NCBI RefSeq assembly: GCF_901709675.1
Contig: NC_051091.1
Span: 7,908,967 to 7,972,966, forward strand
DNA length: 64,000 nucleotides
From: Syngnathus acus
Lineage: Eukaryota; Chordata; Actinopteri; Syngnathiformes; Syngnathidae
Direction of reading: 5' to 3'
Every line of letters starts with the position of its first letter. The stretch's first letter is position 1. The position numbers were made by a program, and so were the translations under genes. Shown here in pieces: positions 1-9,600 of the stretch. The notes beneath the pieces are model-generated. The model did not search any database, had not been told where the DNA came from, and saw nothing but the letters and a program-made list of their open reading frames with translations.

Positions 1-467
1 AGCGCAGGCTAAGCGTTGACATGATGCTCAGCTAACCAGGGTGACTCTTTGCTTCCTAATCTCCTTGAAAGCAAAATATTCCCATTTTAATCTGGACAAT
101 GGAGTCCTGCTAGAATACATTTACTGACTTTACTGATTTTTTGGGGTGCATCGAATTCGCGTGACTTCTTGATGTGGACCATTTTTTGCAATTTTACGCA
201 ATTTACATACAATACCAGGCAATTACGGAAAGGTTGGAAAATGTTCATATTCTGGTTTTAGTTTTAGACAAGCAAGTCCCAACTCCTAAAATTGTCTATT
301 TGAGTCGGACTCAAGTTAAGTCATGCGATAACTTTGCCAGCAATGACAAATTCACGCTTGTTGAAGTGGTCACCAGCAGTTCACTGAATATGACTTGCCG
401 GTACCAAAGTCAGGCAAGTCAAATGTAAAGGAACGTAACTGTTGTGTTCTGCACAGGTCTATTGAAG

Positions 468-1601
468 ATGCACTGGTCTCCGGAGCACACCGCCCCTATA
501 TCTCAGTGGCCTGAGCAGCACCTTGACGTCACCTCCACCACTTCGCCCCCGACGCTCCACAAACATGAGCCCTACGCCTCCGCCGCTCGCCGCAATTACG
601 CTCACACAGGTTACCCGTGGGCCAGCGATGACATATCAGCCCTTACCGCTTCTTCGCTTCTCAAGCGCTATGCCGAGAAGTACTCTGGACTGGAGCTGCC
701 CTACGAGCGTCCCGCTTCGGTGGCCTACCCAGAGCCCGGCGCTTTTTTGAAAACGGAATCGGAACCCTGGGCTCTCAGCCAGGGCATCGAGTGCTACCCC
801 GGAATCGAAGCGCTAACTGGCGCCAAAGTGGGCTCCGGATCCGCGGGCGTCCCCACCACAGGAAGCGTGACCGTCGTGAGCGGGAACTTAGCCTCGGACC
901 CGAGCTACGGGGCCGCCGGCTCCTGCGGTGCCCCGTCGTCCCAGGACTTCCCTCCTGCCTACAACAGCACCTACTTGTCTTCAGGATACTGCCCGCAGCC
1001 AGGCACAGCACTTCCCCCTGCCCCTCTTCACTCTTTGCAGGCCGCACCCACTCTGGTGCCCAGCTACAGCACCAGCACTCCAGTCTACAACTACCCGCCG
1101 GGCTGCTACCCCCATAACAGCCTCTCTTCCAGTTACAGCCACCCCAGTGCCTCCTACTTACCCCCGGGGATTAGTGCCCCTACCCCTTTGGCCCCCAGGC
1201 CCACCATGGTGGGTGGCAGTTACGGCTACCCGTCGCACAGCCTCGGAGGGGGCGGCGACGCCGGCGCGCCGCTGAAACGCAAGGCCTTTGAGATGGGAGA
1301 AGACGGACAAGAGGGAGCCGAGGTGGAGGGATCGCGCTACAGAAAATACGGCAACGGCCTCAGCAAAGGAAACGGGCACGGCAACGGCTACGACATAAGC
1401 GGCTCCGGTTCGGCTCCGCAGCCCTACAAACCCGGGAAGCCCCTTATGTCACCCCCTTATCGCGGGACAGGCGATTACAGCCCCCCATCCGGCCTGGCGG
1501 TGGAGAATGCATCCGGGGAGCACAGCTTTCCTCACCAAAGGATGCCTATGAAGATACCGGCAGCGCATGCGCGAGCTGAGGATCCCTCCGCCGGCCACTG
1601 A
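468..1601 (+). CDS. fignl2: Fidgetin-like 2, N-terminal part only (AAA ATPase domain absent)
   Basis: The fidgetin family are microtubule-severing AAA ATPases with a long disordered N-terminal half and a C-terminal AAA plus Vps4 domain. This frame reads 377 residues from an ATG 12 nt after a good acceptor (AG at 455-456). It opens MHWSPEH and continues WPEQHLDV, SALTASSLLKRYAEKYSG, YNYPPGCY, a KRKAFEMGE basic patch and RYRKYG. MHW.PEH, WPEQHLDV and the RYRKY motif match human FIGNL2 better than FIGN as I remember them, and the SCN8A neighbour agrees. The frame ends PSAGH then TGA. Human FIGNL2 is about 650 residues, so the whole ATPase half is missing. I found no Walker A (GPRGxGK) or Walker B coding sequence on the + strand before 9.6 kb. 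Identity is strong. Whether it is a real truncated protein, a decaying gene or an assembly deletion is open. Confidence 0.82.
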   Translation: MHWSPEHTAPISQWPEQHLDVTSTTSPPTLHKHEPYASAARRNYAHTGYPWASDDISALTASSLLKRYAEKYSGLELPYERPASVAYPEPGAFLKTESEPWALSQGIECYPGIEALTGAKVGSGSAGVPTTGSVTVVSGNLASDPSYGAAGSCGAPSSQDFPPAYNSTYLSSGYCPQPGTALPPAPLHSLQAAPTLVPSYSTSTPVYNYPPGCYPHNSLSSSYSHPSASYLPPGISAPTPLAPRPTMVGGSYGYPSHSLGGGGDAGAPLKRKAFEMGEDGQEGAEVEGSRYRKYGNGLSKGNGHGNGYDISGSGSAPQPYKPGKPLMSPPYRGTGDYSPPSGLAVENASGEHSFPHQRMPMKIPAAHARAEDPSAGH

Positions 1602-4550
1602 CTGACCCGCTTGGCTTTCCGAAAAAAATCCCTTGCGCTTGGAACCAGAGGTTTGAACCCCCAAAACATTTGCAAGTATCCACAAACATGTTTGAATGTC
1701 ACTTGCAACCACAAGAGGGCACAATTATACTAATACCTCATCTTTTCCATTATCCATGTTTTCCCAAAGATACACACAGGGGCATTTTATCACGTGAGTA
1801 TTGTTGGAGGATTATTGGAGCATTCTCTCCATAGATAAAGAAAGTAAAAATGTATGCTTCTCTCAGGATATCTATTTATTCCTTTCTGCTACTGTGGCAG
1901 CAGCACCGTGGAAATGTTGCTTTGTTTTTTTTTTCTCTCCAGAAAGTGGCGTAATTGTATGTGGCCACGAGTGTTACCGGGCCCGTGACTGCAATGTCCT
2001 CAAGCAGCCCCACAAAGATCATTTCTGACCAAAAAGTAGGCAGAGCAATAATTCAGAAGGTGAAATTGCCGTACGACTTCAGCACAATCATTCAGGAGCT
2101 GATTCAGAGGCGATGGGCAATTGAATGTTCGGATACTGTATGCCCCTCCAACCCCCTCGCCCTCTATTGCATCCTGCCTCTTGTTTTCCACCTGTTCAAT
2201 GCTACTGTTGTCCTGTTTATACAAATCATGCTGCTTATATAAAGCTGGCCTTTACGTCGTTTTAGTACAGGGCCTCATTCCTGTACAATTGAAAATATTT
2301 TTGGCAGTATACTCGCAACAATGGGGCACGTTGTTTCCACGCAGATGCTTATTGTAAAACTTCGACAAGACTCCAGCTTCTACTTTGTCTTAACTACGAG
2401 CAACAATCATGCAACATACTGCTGAACTTAATGCAATTGAGCGCATGTACACGCGCAAAATGGGCCTGCTTGGATTTACTTTGCTGATGTTCATTGTCTT
2501 TATTTTTTTGCCTCTTGAAAGGAAGATTTATCGTCATGTTATTGAATACTCAGGAAGAATATTGTTACCTCAGAATGATGATGATGATGATGATAAATTA
2601 GAATGTATGTTATTACCTTTGGAGTGCTTGTTGGGAGCCATTTGCAGCTAAACTGGAGCTGTTGAAAAACAAAGCATACTCTGAAATCTTCAGGGAATTT
2701 ACAAGGCTTTTGACAATAACAGTGAAAATGCGCAGACACGCACACACGCATGCACGCACACACACAAACACACACACATTGCTTTGTTGCTCTGGGAATA
2801 AAAGTGGCGATATTTGTACCAGGGCCTGAAATGTTGAATGTAATTCAGATCTATATTTTGTTTTTGTTTTTTTTTAGAAATGACAAAACATGCCATAATG
2901 TACATCAATGACATTTTTAGGTATATGAAACATATTTTCTTCATGTATAGATTTCCTTATAGATTTTGGCGGAGAGATGAACAATGTTGTGTGTTAGTTC
3001 ATGTAGTTTGCAACAACCCAAATGGTTTGATGGACAAACCACGCATGATGGCAAAATGAATATCAAACACGCTTCACTATGTTATCAATATGTTTTTCAA
3101 AATGTCTTAATGTCTAATTCCTGTTCTCTGTAGCATCTGATTGTTGAACTGGCACCACAATGGAAGAGGTTTATTGTGACAACATTGCTTAGTGCCATTT
3201 TGTTAATCAGCAAAATCTAATTTCGGAGCACGACCCTCATTGATTGTCGGATTTGGGTTCAAGAGAGCACAAAATGTGGATTAGATTCAGTGTGGAAAAA
3301 ATTATATCCCAAAGCAGTTTTTGCTGCATTAAGCAAATACATGCCAATCCAAGTGTAACCTCGTCACACATCTTCAAATTAAAATAAGAGATTAGAAAGG
3401 TGATCAACTAAACCCCAGTGTTTTAAAAAGTATTTAAGCGCTTAGCTATAAGAATTGAATGCTCTTCTGTGTCACACAAGCAGTATGCTACACAAGCTGT
3501 TGTTCTCATTTTATTCAACCCAGAATGGATTTTAGTGTTATCTTTTTCTCTCTCTTCTTCTTTTTTTTTTTTTTTAATTTTCAATGTTGTATCTGGTGCA
3601 TTCTCAGTAACCATTTCTACCTCATCTTGAAGACATTGTACATGGAAATATTTATCTCATGTCCTTTCATTTGCCAGATTAGGAGCAATGTTTCACTTGT
3701 TTGACTTGTTATAGTCTACCTCAGTAAAACTGTCATGTCATAAAAATGATATTGTAACCGCACCCCCAAAAATCAAAATTTGGACTTTTCTGTCATCAAA
3801 CCAAAATGTTTGACGTTTGAGTGTTGTCTGTCACTAAAATGTACAATGTTGACAACTACACGTGGCACTGGTGTTTTCTGTTCTAGAGCTTCTATTACAA
3901 ACTATCATAATGTGTCATCACAGAGCTTTAATTAATCTGTAATTTGTTTGTATTCCTTTCATCTCATGTTAAGATTTAAAGGATGAACCTCACAAAAAAT
4001 AATAATAAAAAAAAACTAAATTGCTTTAAAAGAGGGGTGTGTAATATCACTGCCCACATTTTTTTTTAAATAAAAAAAACTATTAATTTGGTCATTGGTC
4101 TGTCCTTAAATCATCATTTACTCAGCAGACGCTAGCAGATAGATAGATAGCTAGAAGATAGATTGCAAGTATCACAGCGACACCCTCAGGCTACGATCGA
4201 CTTGTAATTGGTGATCAAGCAGCTACGATTTATTTTCGATAAGGAGAGAATCAAATTGTCTTAAATATTGTATCCCTTTGCAAAGATGACTTGATTTTAC
4301 TCCAGTGCATCGTATTTAGCGGTTTAACAAAAAAATAAATATATATATTTTTTCCCCATTCAACCTCACGAGAAGACGTTCATCTCTGTAAACATGTTAC
4401 GATTATTAACATTTTAATAACTCTGACAATGTTAATCAAAGATAAGCATTAGTCTTTTAAGTGAGTGTATTTGTTTAGAAGAGCCACTAGAGGGCGGTAA
4501 AAGCCTAGAAGATAAATGACGATCGCTCTCCTGAATGGGCATGTTCTAAA
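1602..4550. other. Intergenic stretch / possible fignl2 3' UTR, no gene seen
   Basis: AT-rich sequence with short accidental frames only. It holds a GAT-type trinucleotide run (about 2574-2595), a CA-rich run (about 2733-2780) and a GATA-type run (about 4135-4165). No AAA-domain remnant of fignl2 could be recognised. Confidence 0.6.
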
Positions 4551-4551
4551 C

Positions 4552-4890
4552 CAGTGGTCCCCAAATTTTTTTGCGCCAGGGACCGGTTACGTGTCAGAAA
4601 TATTTTCGCGGACCGGCCTTTATATGAATAAATAATACATTTATATAAATAAATAATACATTTATAATAAATATATAAATACGATTAAATAAAATGATAC
4701 GACTCTTTCTTTCTTTTAGTAGGGTTTTTTGACTTTTTCCTTGCCCTCTTGGGAGCTTAAGCTCAGGGGATGCTTTGATTTTTCATATTATGTATTTTAT
4801 GTAAATTTTATGTTTACTCATATAAAGCCCGGTCCGCGAAAATATTTCTGACACGTAACCGGTCCGTGGCGCAAAAAAGGTTGGGGACCA
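4552..4890. mobile_element. Non-autonomous hAT-like DNA transposon (left end plus inner right end)
   Basis: The left end begins CAGTGGTCCCCAAA and continues with GCGCCAGGGACCGGTTACGT. The right end is its inverted complement, GTAACCGGTCCGTGGCGC then GGTTGGGGACCA. The middle is AT-rich and codes for nothing. CAGTGGTCC-type ends are typical of hAT/Charlie-like elements. The right end here lacks the final CTG; a complete copy of the same right end lies at 9127-9169, so this may be an element split by later insertion or duplication. Confidence 0.65.
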
Positions 4891-5097
4891 GATCTATTCA
4901 CTTGTGAGCTACTCCATAAAACCATATATGTTCCATGAACAAAAAAAGAGTTCTATAGTATAGTGGTTAGTGCTCTGGACTCTAACCCCAGCGACCCGAG
5001 TTCAATCCCCTTTGGGACCTAAACTATTCTATCATAGAAATTTTGCAACACAGTTGCCTGTGTGGCCCCATATAACCATGCACCTCCCTAAAGTTTA
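4891..5097 (+). repeat. tRNA-derived SINE copy with tRNA-like head at 4949-5020
   Basis: The head resembles tRNA-Gln: a GTTCTATAG..TAGTGGTTAG A-box region, the CTGGA/CCCAG anticodon stem and a GAGTTCAATCC B-box. The seven-base anticodon loop reads CTCTAAC, giving anticodon CTA. The acceptor stem is only partly paired, so this is a pseudo-tRNA or SINE head. The tail contains TTGCAACACAGTTGC and CCCCATATAACC, shared with copies at 5970-6166 and 9170-9340. Confidence 0.6.
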
Positions 5098-5860
5098 GGG
5101 TGACGGATAGGGGTTAGAGCTAGGCTTAGGGCTAGGATTAGGGTTAGGTTAGTGCTAGGGGTTAGGGTTAGAGCTAGGGTTAGGGTTAGAGCTAGGGCTA
5201 GTGCTAGGGTTAGGGTTAGGGTTAGAGCTAGGGTTAGGGTTAAGCTAGGGTTAGGGTTAGGGTTAGATCTAGCGTTAGGGTTAGGGCTAGGGTTAGAGCT
5301 AAGGTTAGGGTTAGAGCTAAGGTTAGGGTTAGAGTTACAGCTAGGGTTAGGGTTAGAGCTAGGGTTAGGGTTAGGGTTAGTGCTAGGGTTAGAGCTAAGG
5401 TTAGGGTTAGGGTTAGGGTTAGAGCTAGGGTTAGGGTTAGAGTTACAGCTAGGGTTAGGGTTAGAGCTAGGGTTAGGGGTTAGGGTTAGTGCTAGGGTTA
5501 GGGTTAGAGCTAGGGTTAGGGTTAGAGCTAGGGCTAGTGCTAGGGTTAGGGTTAGGGTTAGAGCTAGGGTTAAGCTAGGGTTAGGGTTAGGGTTAGATCT
5601 AGCGTTAGGGTTAGGGCTAGGGTTAGAGCTAAGGTTAGGGTTAGAGCTAAGGTTAGGGTTAGAGTTACAGCTAGGGTTAGGGTTAGAGCTAGGGTTAGGG
5701 TTAGGGTTAGTGCTAGGGTTAGAGCTAAGGTTAGGGTTAGGGTTAGAGCTAGGGTTAGGGTTAGAGTTACAGCTAGGGTTAGGGTTAGAGCTAGGGTTAG
5801 GGTTAGGGTTAGGGTTAGTGCTAGGGTTAGGGTTAGAGTTAGAGCTAGGGTTAGGGTTCC
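5098..5860. repeat. Degenerate interstitial telomeric (TTAGGG) tract
   Basis: About 760 bp of TTAGGG units mixed with a GCTAGGG-TTAGA variant. Marker variants recur: GATCTAGCG at about 5266 and 5596, GAGTTACAGC at about 5332 and 5662. This shows a tandem duplication of about 330 bp with slips of 6 bp. SINE copies flank it on both sides. Long open frames on both strands here (about 280 codons) come from the stop-poor hexamer and are not genes. Confidence 0.85.
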
Positions 5861-6166
5861 ATAGTGTAGTGCTCTGGACTCTCAGTTGCTCGTGTGCTGC
5901 CCCATATAACCATAATTTGCTTGTGAGCTTCTCCATAAAACCATATATATTCCATGCAATGCAAGCAAGGGTTCCATAGCGTAATGGTTAGTGCTCTGGA
6001 CTCTCACCCCAGCGACCCTGGTTCGAATCCCAGTGAGTCTTAAATTATTTATCAAAGAAACATTTGCAACACAGTTGCTCGTGTGCTGCCCCATATAACC
6101 ATTATAACAATTTGCTTGTGAGCTGCTCCATAAAACCATATATATTCCATGTAACGTAAACGAGGG
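5857..6166 (+). repeat. Two more tRNA-derived SINE copies (truncated 5857-5966; fuller 5970-6166)
   Basis: The fuller copy opens GGTTCCATAGCGTAATGGTT and has the CTGGA/CCCAG anticodon stem with loop CTCTCAC (anticodon CTC), then GGTTCGAATCC. The tail has TTGCAACACAGTTGCTCG, GCTGCCCCATATAACC and CCATAAAACCATATATATTC. The first copy is shortened between its head and tail. Confidence 0.6.
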
Positions 6167-6177
6167 CTCCATAGGGT

Positions 6178-8006
6178 AGAGAGTCCGTGTGATTCCCTCG
6201 TTAAGTGCACCTGCGTGAAAAGTTTTAGCTCCTGCAGAACGTGAAATGACCAAAAACTTTTCACGCAGGTGCACTTAACGAGGGAATCTTGGAAAACATG
6301 TTGGAATGCGGCCCCGAGGACTAGAGCTTGACACCTGTGACCTTTGACCATGATATTTCCCTAATAAAGTGGCCTGTTATTAGGTACACTTGAAAATGGC
6401 GGTGTACCTAATGGAGTGTCCGTGTGATTCCCTCGTTAAGTGCACCTGCGTGAAAAGTTTTAGCTCCTGCAGAACGTGAAATGACCAAAAACTTTTCACG
6501 CAGGTGCGCTTAACGAGGGTCACTTGCAAAACATGTTGGAACGCGGCCCCGAGGACTAGAGCATGACACCTGTGACCTTTGACCACGATATTTCCCTAAT
6601 AAAGTGGCCTGTTATTAGGTACACTTGAAAATGGCGGTGTACCTAATGGAGTGTCCGTGTGATTCCCTCGTTAAGTGCACCTGCGTGAAAAGTTTTAGCT
6701 CCTGTAGAACGTGAAATAACCAAAAACTTTTCACGCAGGTGCACTTAACGAGGGAATCTTGGAAAACATGTTGGAATGTGGCCCCGAGGACGAGAGCTTG
6801 ACACCTGTGACCTTTGACCATGATATTTCCCTAATAAAGTGGCCTGTTATTAGGTACACTTGAAAATGGCGGTGTACCTAATGGAGTGTCCGTGTGATTC
6901 GCTCGTTAAGTGCACCTGCGTGAAAAGTTTTAGCTCCTGCGGAACGTGAAATGACCAAAAACTTTTCACGCAGGTGCGCTTAACGAGGGTCACTTGCAAA
7001 ACATGTTGGAACGCGGCCCCGAGGACTAGAGCATGACACCTGTGACCTTTGACCACGATATTTCCCTAATAAAGTGGCCTGTTATTAGGTACACTTGAAA
7101 ATGGCGGCGTACCTAATGGAGTGTCCGTGTGATTCCCTCGTTAAGTGCACCTGCGTGAAAAGTTTTAGCTCCTGTAGAACGTGAAATGACCAAAAACTTT
7201 TCACGCAGGTGCACTTAACGAGGGAATCTTGGAAAACATGTTGGAACGTGGCCCCGAGGACGAGAGCTTGACTCCTGTGACCTTTGACCATGATATTTCC
7301 CTAATAAAGTGGCCTGTTATTAGGTACACTTGAAAATGGCGGTGTACCTAATGGAGTGTCCGTGTGATTCCCTCGTTAAGTGCACCTGCGTGAAAAGTTT
7401 TAGCTCCTGCGGAACGTGAAAGTGACCAAAAACTTTTCACGCAGGTGCGCTTAACGAGGGTCACTTGGAAAACATGTTGGAACGCGGCCCCGAGGACTAG
7501 CGCTTGACACCTGTGACCTTTGACCATGATATTTCCCTAATAAAGTGGCCTGTTATTAGGTACACTTGAAAATGGCGGTGTACCTAATGGAGTGTCCGTG
7601 TGATTCCCTCGTTAAGTCCACCTGCGTGAAAAGTTTTAGCTCCTGCGGAACGTGAAAGTGACCAAAACCTTTTCACGCAGGTGCGCCTAACGAGGGTCAC
7701 TTGGAGAACATGTTGGAACGTGGCCCCGAGGACTAGAGCTTGACACCTGTGACCTTCGACCATGATATTTCCCTAATAAAGTGGCCTGTTATTAGGTACA
7801 CTTGAAAATGGCGGTGTACCTAATGGAGTGTCCGTGTGATTCCCTCGTTAAATGCACCTGCGTGAAAAGTTTAGCCACTTTCACGTTCTGCAGGAGCTAA
7901 AACTTTTCACGCAGGTGCACTTAACGAGGGAATCTTGAAAAACATGTTGGAATGCGGCCCCGAGGACTAGAGCTTGACACCTGTGACCTTTGACCATGAT
8001 ATTTCC
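6178..8006. repeat. 235-bp tandem satellite, about eight units, each with a long hairpin
   Basis: The starts of equivalent motifs are spaced 235 bp (for example 6380, 6615, 6850, 7085), rising slightly later. Each unit has an inverted repeat, left arm 6191-6226 and right arm 6253-6288 in the first unit, 36 of 36 bases complementary there, around a loop of 26 bp. A second small palindrome has 11-bp arms ATTAGGTACAC and GTGTACCTAAT. The first units alternate between two variants (right arm followed by AATCTTGG versus TCACTTGC), giving a dimer of about 470 bp. The 68-codon frames on the minus strand are by-products of the repeat. Confidence 0.9.
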
Positions 8007-8316
8007 ACTACACGAGGTTAAAAAAAAAAAAAAATAATAAAAGTGTAGTGAACGATTCGGTGAACGATTCTTTTGAACAAATATTTTGAATGAACCGATT
8101 CAAAAGATTCAGTTCACTTAACTGGAATGCACATTACTAGTACAAAACAGTCCAGACGACCATTGGCTGCCAGGTTGAAATAGCCGACTGGATAATGACA
8201 CGGGCTCTTGCTCGATAACGACGTGGTTCGATCCCAGACGAGAGAATTTACGTAAATGTGCTTTTATTGTGCAATTAACCCTTTATTTATTATTTTTTTT
8301 ACCTCGTGTAGTGTAC
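7998..8316. mobile_element. Short inverted-repeat element inserted at the end of the satellite
   Basis: The ends are CACTACACGAGGTT plus an A-run at the left and a T-run plus ACCTCGTGTAGTG at the right, forming perfect short terminal inverted repeats. After the element, satellite-like sequence (GTACCTATTAAAGTGTCC) resumes. Inside lie a tRNA-like A/B-box pair (TAGCCGACTGG and GGTTCGATCCC) and GAACGATTC motifs. Family not identified. Confidence 0.5.
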
Positions 8317-9130
8317 CTATTAAAGTGTCCATGAGGTGTACTTACACATGGTCATATAAAGCAGTTAACCAAATGTCTGATTTATATGTTTTAATTGGCG
8401 AACATAAAAACAAGGAATAAAACACCAGACAAGTTTTAACATGAATGTTTATTAAAAATAATCATATTAAAAGTAAATTTTAAACCAGCAATCCAATGTG
8501 AAATTCCAGTAGATATATTGGATAACAATATTTAGGCGTATATGTGCATACACCTTATTTAAAAACTACTACAAGTGTTATAAAATCAAGATTACCCAAA
8601 GAGAAGCATAATCTCCCCGTTGTTGCATCCCTTCATGCAATAAAGTTAGCCGTTCGCTTGGAGAAAACGTGCATAAAAGAAGTGGTGTTTCAGTGATTGG
8701 TTCTTTCTTTCCTTGGCAAATCGTAAATCTACATTCTGGCTTACATAGTTCACGCCAGGAGACGCAACACGTTCACTGACTGCTCCGTTGATGCACGGGA
8801 AGCAAGGCAGTTCACCCATTGCCTCGTTCACGAACGGGAAAGTCAGGATTCGTCCCCTCACTGATCCGTTCTCGCGATGAACTGGAAATGCAAATCACTG
8901 ACTCGTTCACTCACAGATCCATTCAGATGGTGAACGGGAAGTTACGTCATTTTCTTCTTCGTCTTGTTTTCCGGCGAAGTGGCACCAGCTTCAATGCGCA
9001 TTACTGACATCTACTGGTTGAAGTCATATGAACTGAAAAAAATCACTTCAGGAAGTGATTCGTTCATTCTCGTTCACTGAAAAGATCCGTTCCTTTGAAC
9101 GAATCGTTCACTCACGAGCCAACACTACAC
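8043..9130. mobile_element. Possible non-autonomous transposon with GTGTAGTG / CACTACAC ends
   Basis: The left end GTGTAGTGAACGATTC and the right end GAACGAATCGTTCACTC..CACTACAC are inverted relatives. Subterminal GTTCACT / AACGATTCG motifs are repeated through the body. No transposase frame is visible. It overlaps the shorter element at 7998-8316, so nesting or shared ends are likely and the boundaries are uncertain. Confidence 0.4.
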
Positions 9131-9425
9131 GTAACCGGTCCGTGGCGCAAAAAAGGTTGGGGACCACTGATCTATACCGTTCGCTTTTGAGCTGCTCCAT
9201 AAAACCATATATATTCCATGTTGATGAGTGCATAGTGTAGTGGTTAGATCAAATCCCAGTGGAACTGAAAATATTTTATCATGGAAAAATTTGCACAGTT
9301 GCTCGTGTGCTGCCCCATATATGCACCTCTCTAAAGCTTAGGCCTAGGGTGAGGGCAAGAGGTAGGGATATGTGCTTGGGCTGAAGTTAGGGTTAGAGCT
9401 AGGGTTACCCTAACCCTAAAGAATT
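9127..9425 (+). repeat. Second copy of the hAT-end / SINE / telomeric-start junction
   Basis: This repeats 4851-5140 in the same order and direction: hAT right end (now complete, ending GGGGACCACTG at 9169), SINE with CCATAAAACCATATATATTC and a deleted tRNA head, GCACCTC..TAAAG..TTAGG, then a short TTAGGG remnant that folds back on itself (GGGTTACCCTAACCC at about 9411). The spacing between the copies is about 4,276 bp. Confidence 0.7.
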
Positions 9426-9429
9426 TTGT

Positions 9430-9500
9430 ATATGTGAAACCCTTTGAGACTGCTTGTGATTTAGGGCTATATAAATAAAATTGACTTGACTTCTTTCTTT
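9430..9500 (+). repeat. 3' tail of a fish retroposon
   Basis: CCCTTTGAGACTGCTTGTG then TTTAGGGCTATATAAAT and a TTGAC tail is, from memory, a common 3' end of fish retroposons. Only the tail is present. Confidence 0.45.
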
Positions 9501-9510
9501 CTTGTTTCAG

Positions 9511-9600
9511 AAAAATGGAGGTGGAGATGCTGGTCCAGAAAGTAAAATCCCTTCCACAATTTGGCTTCAGCCACAGCAGATGCTTTTACTCAACCTGCAG
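9511..9600 (+). other. Exon-like 90-bp segment of unknown origin
   Basis: A strong acceptor (TTTCTTTCTTGTTTCAG) and a good donor (CTGCAG then GTAAAC) bound 90 bp that are open in the frame starting at the first base (KNGGGDAGPES...). I cannot assign it to a gene. It could be an unplaced or untranslated exon on the + strand, or chance in repeat-derived sequence. Confidence 0.2.

Noticed and set aside
1801-2357. Frames downstream of fignl2 as a possible lost AAA domain
   Set aside because: None contains Walker A, Walker B or a sensor motif, and the composition is unlike fidgetin.
5088-5979. Open frames of about 280 codons on both strands in the telomeric tract
   Set aside because: They consist of translated TTAGGG-type hexamers (NPNPS and LGLGL patterns), have no domain and arise because the repeat lacks stops.
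6380-7291. Repeated 68-codon frames starting MVKGHRC
   Set aside because: They recur with the 235-bp satellite period and run through the hairpin arms; no start context, no codon signature.
6178-8006. CRISPR-like regular array
   Set aside because: The units are 235 bp, nearly identical throughout with no unique spacers, in a vertebrate genome; it is a satellite.
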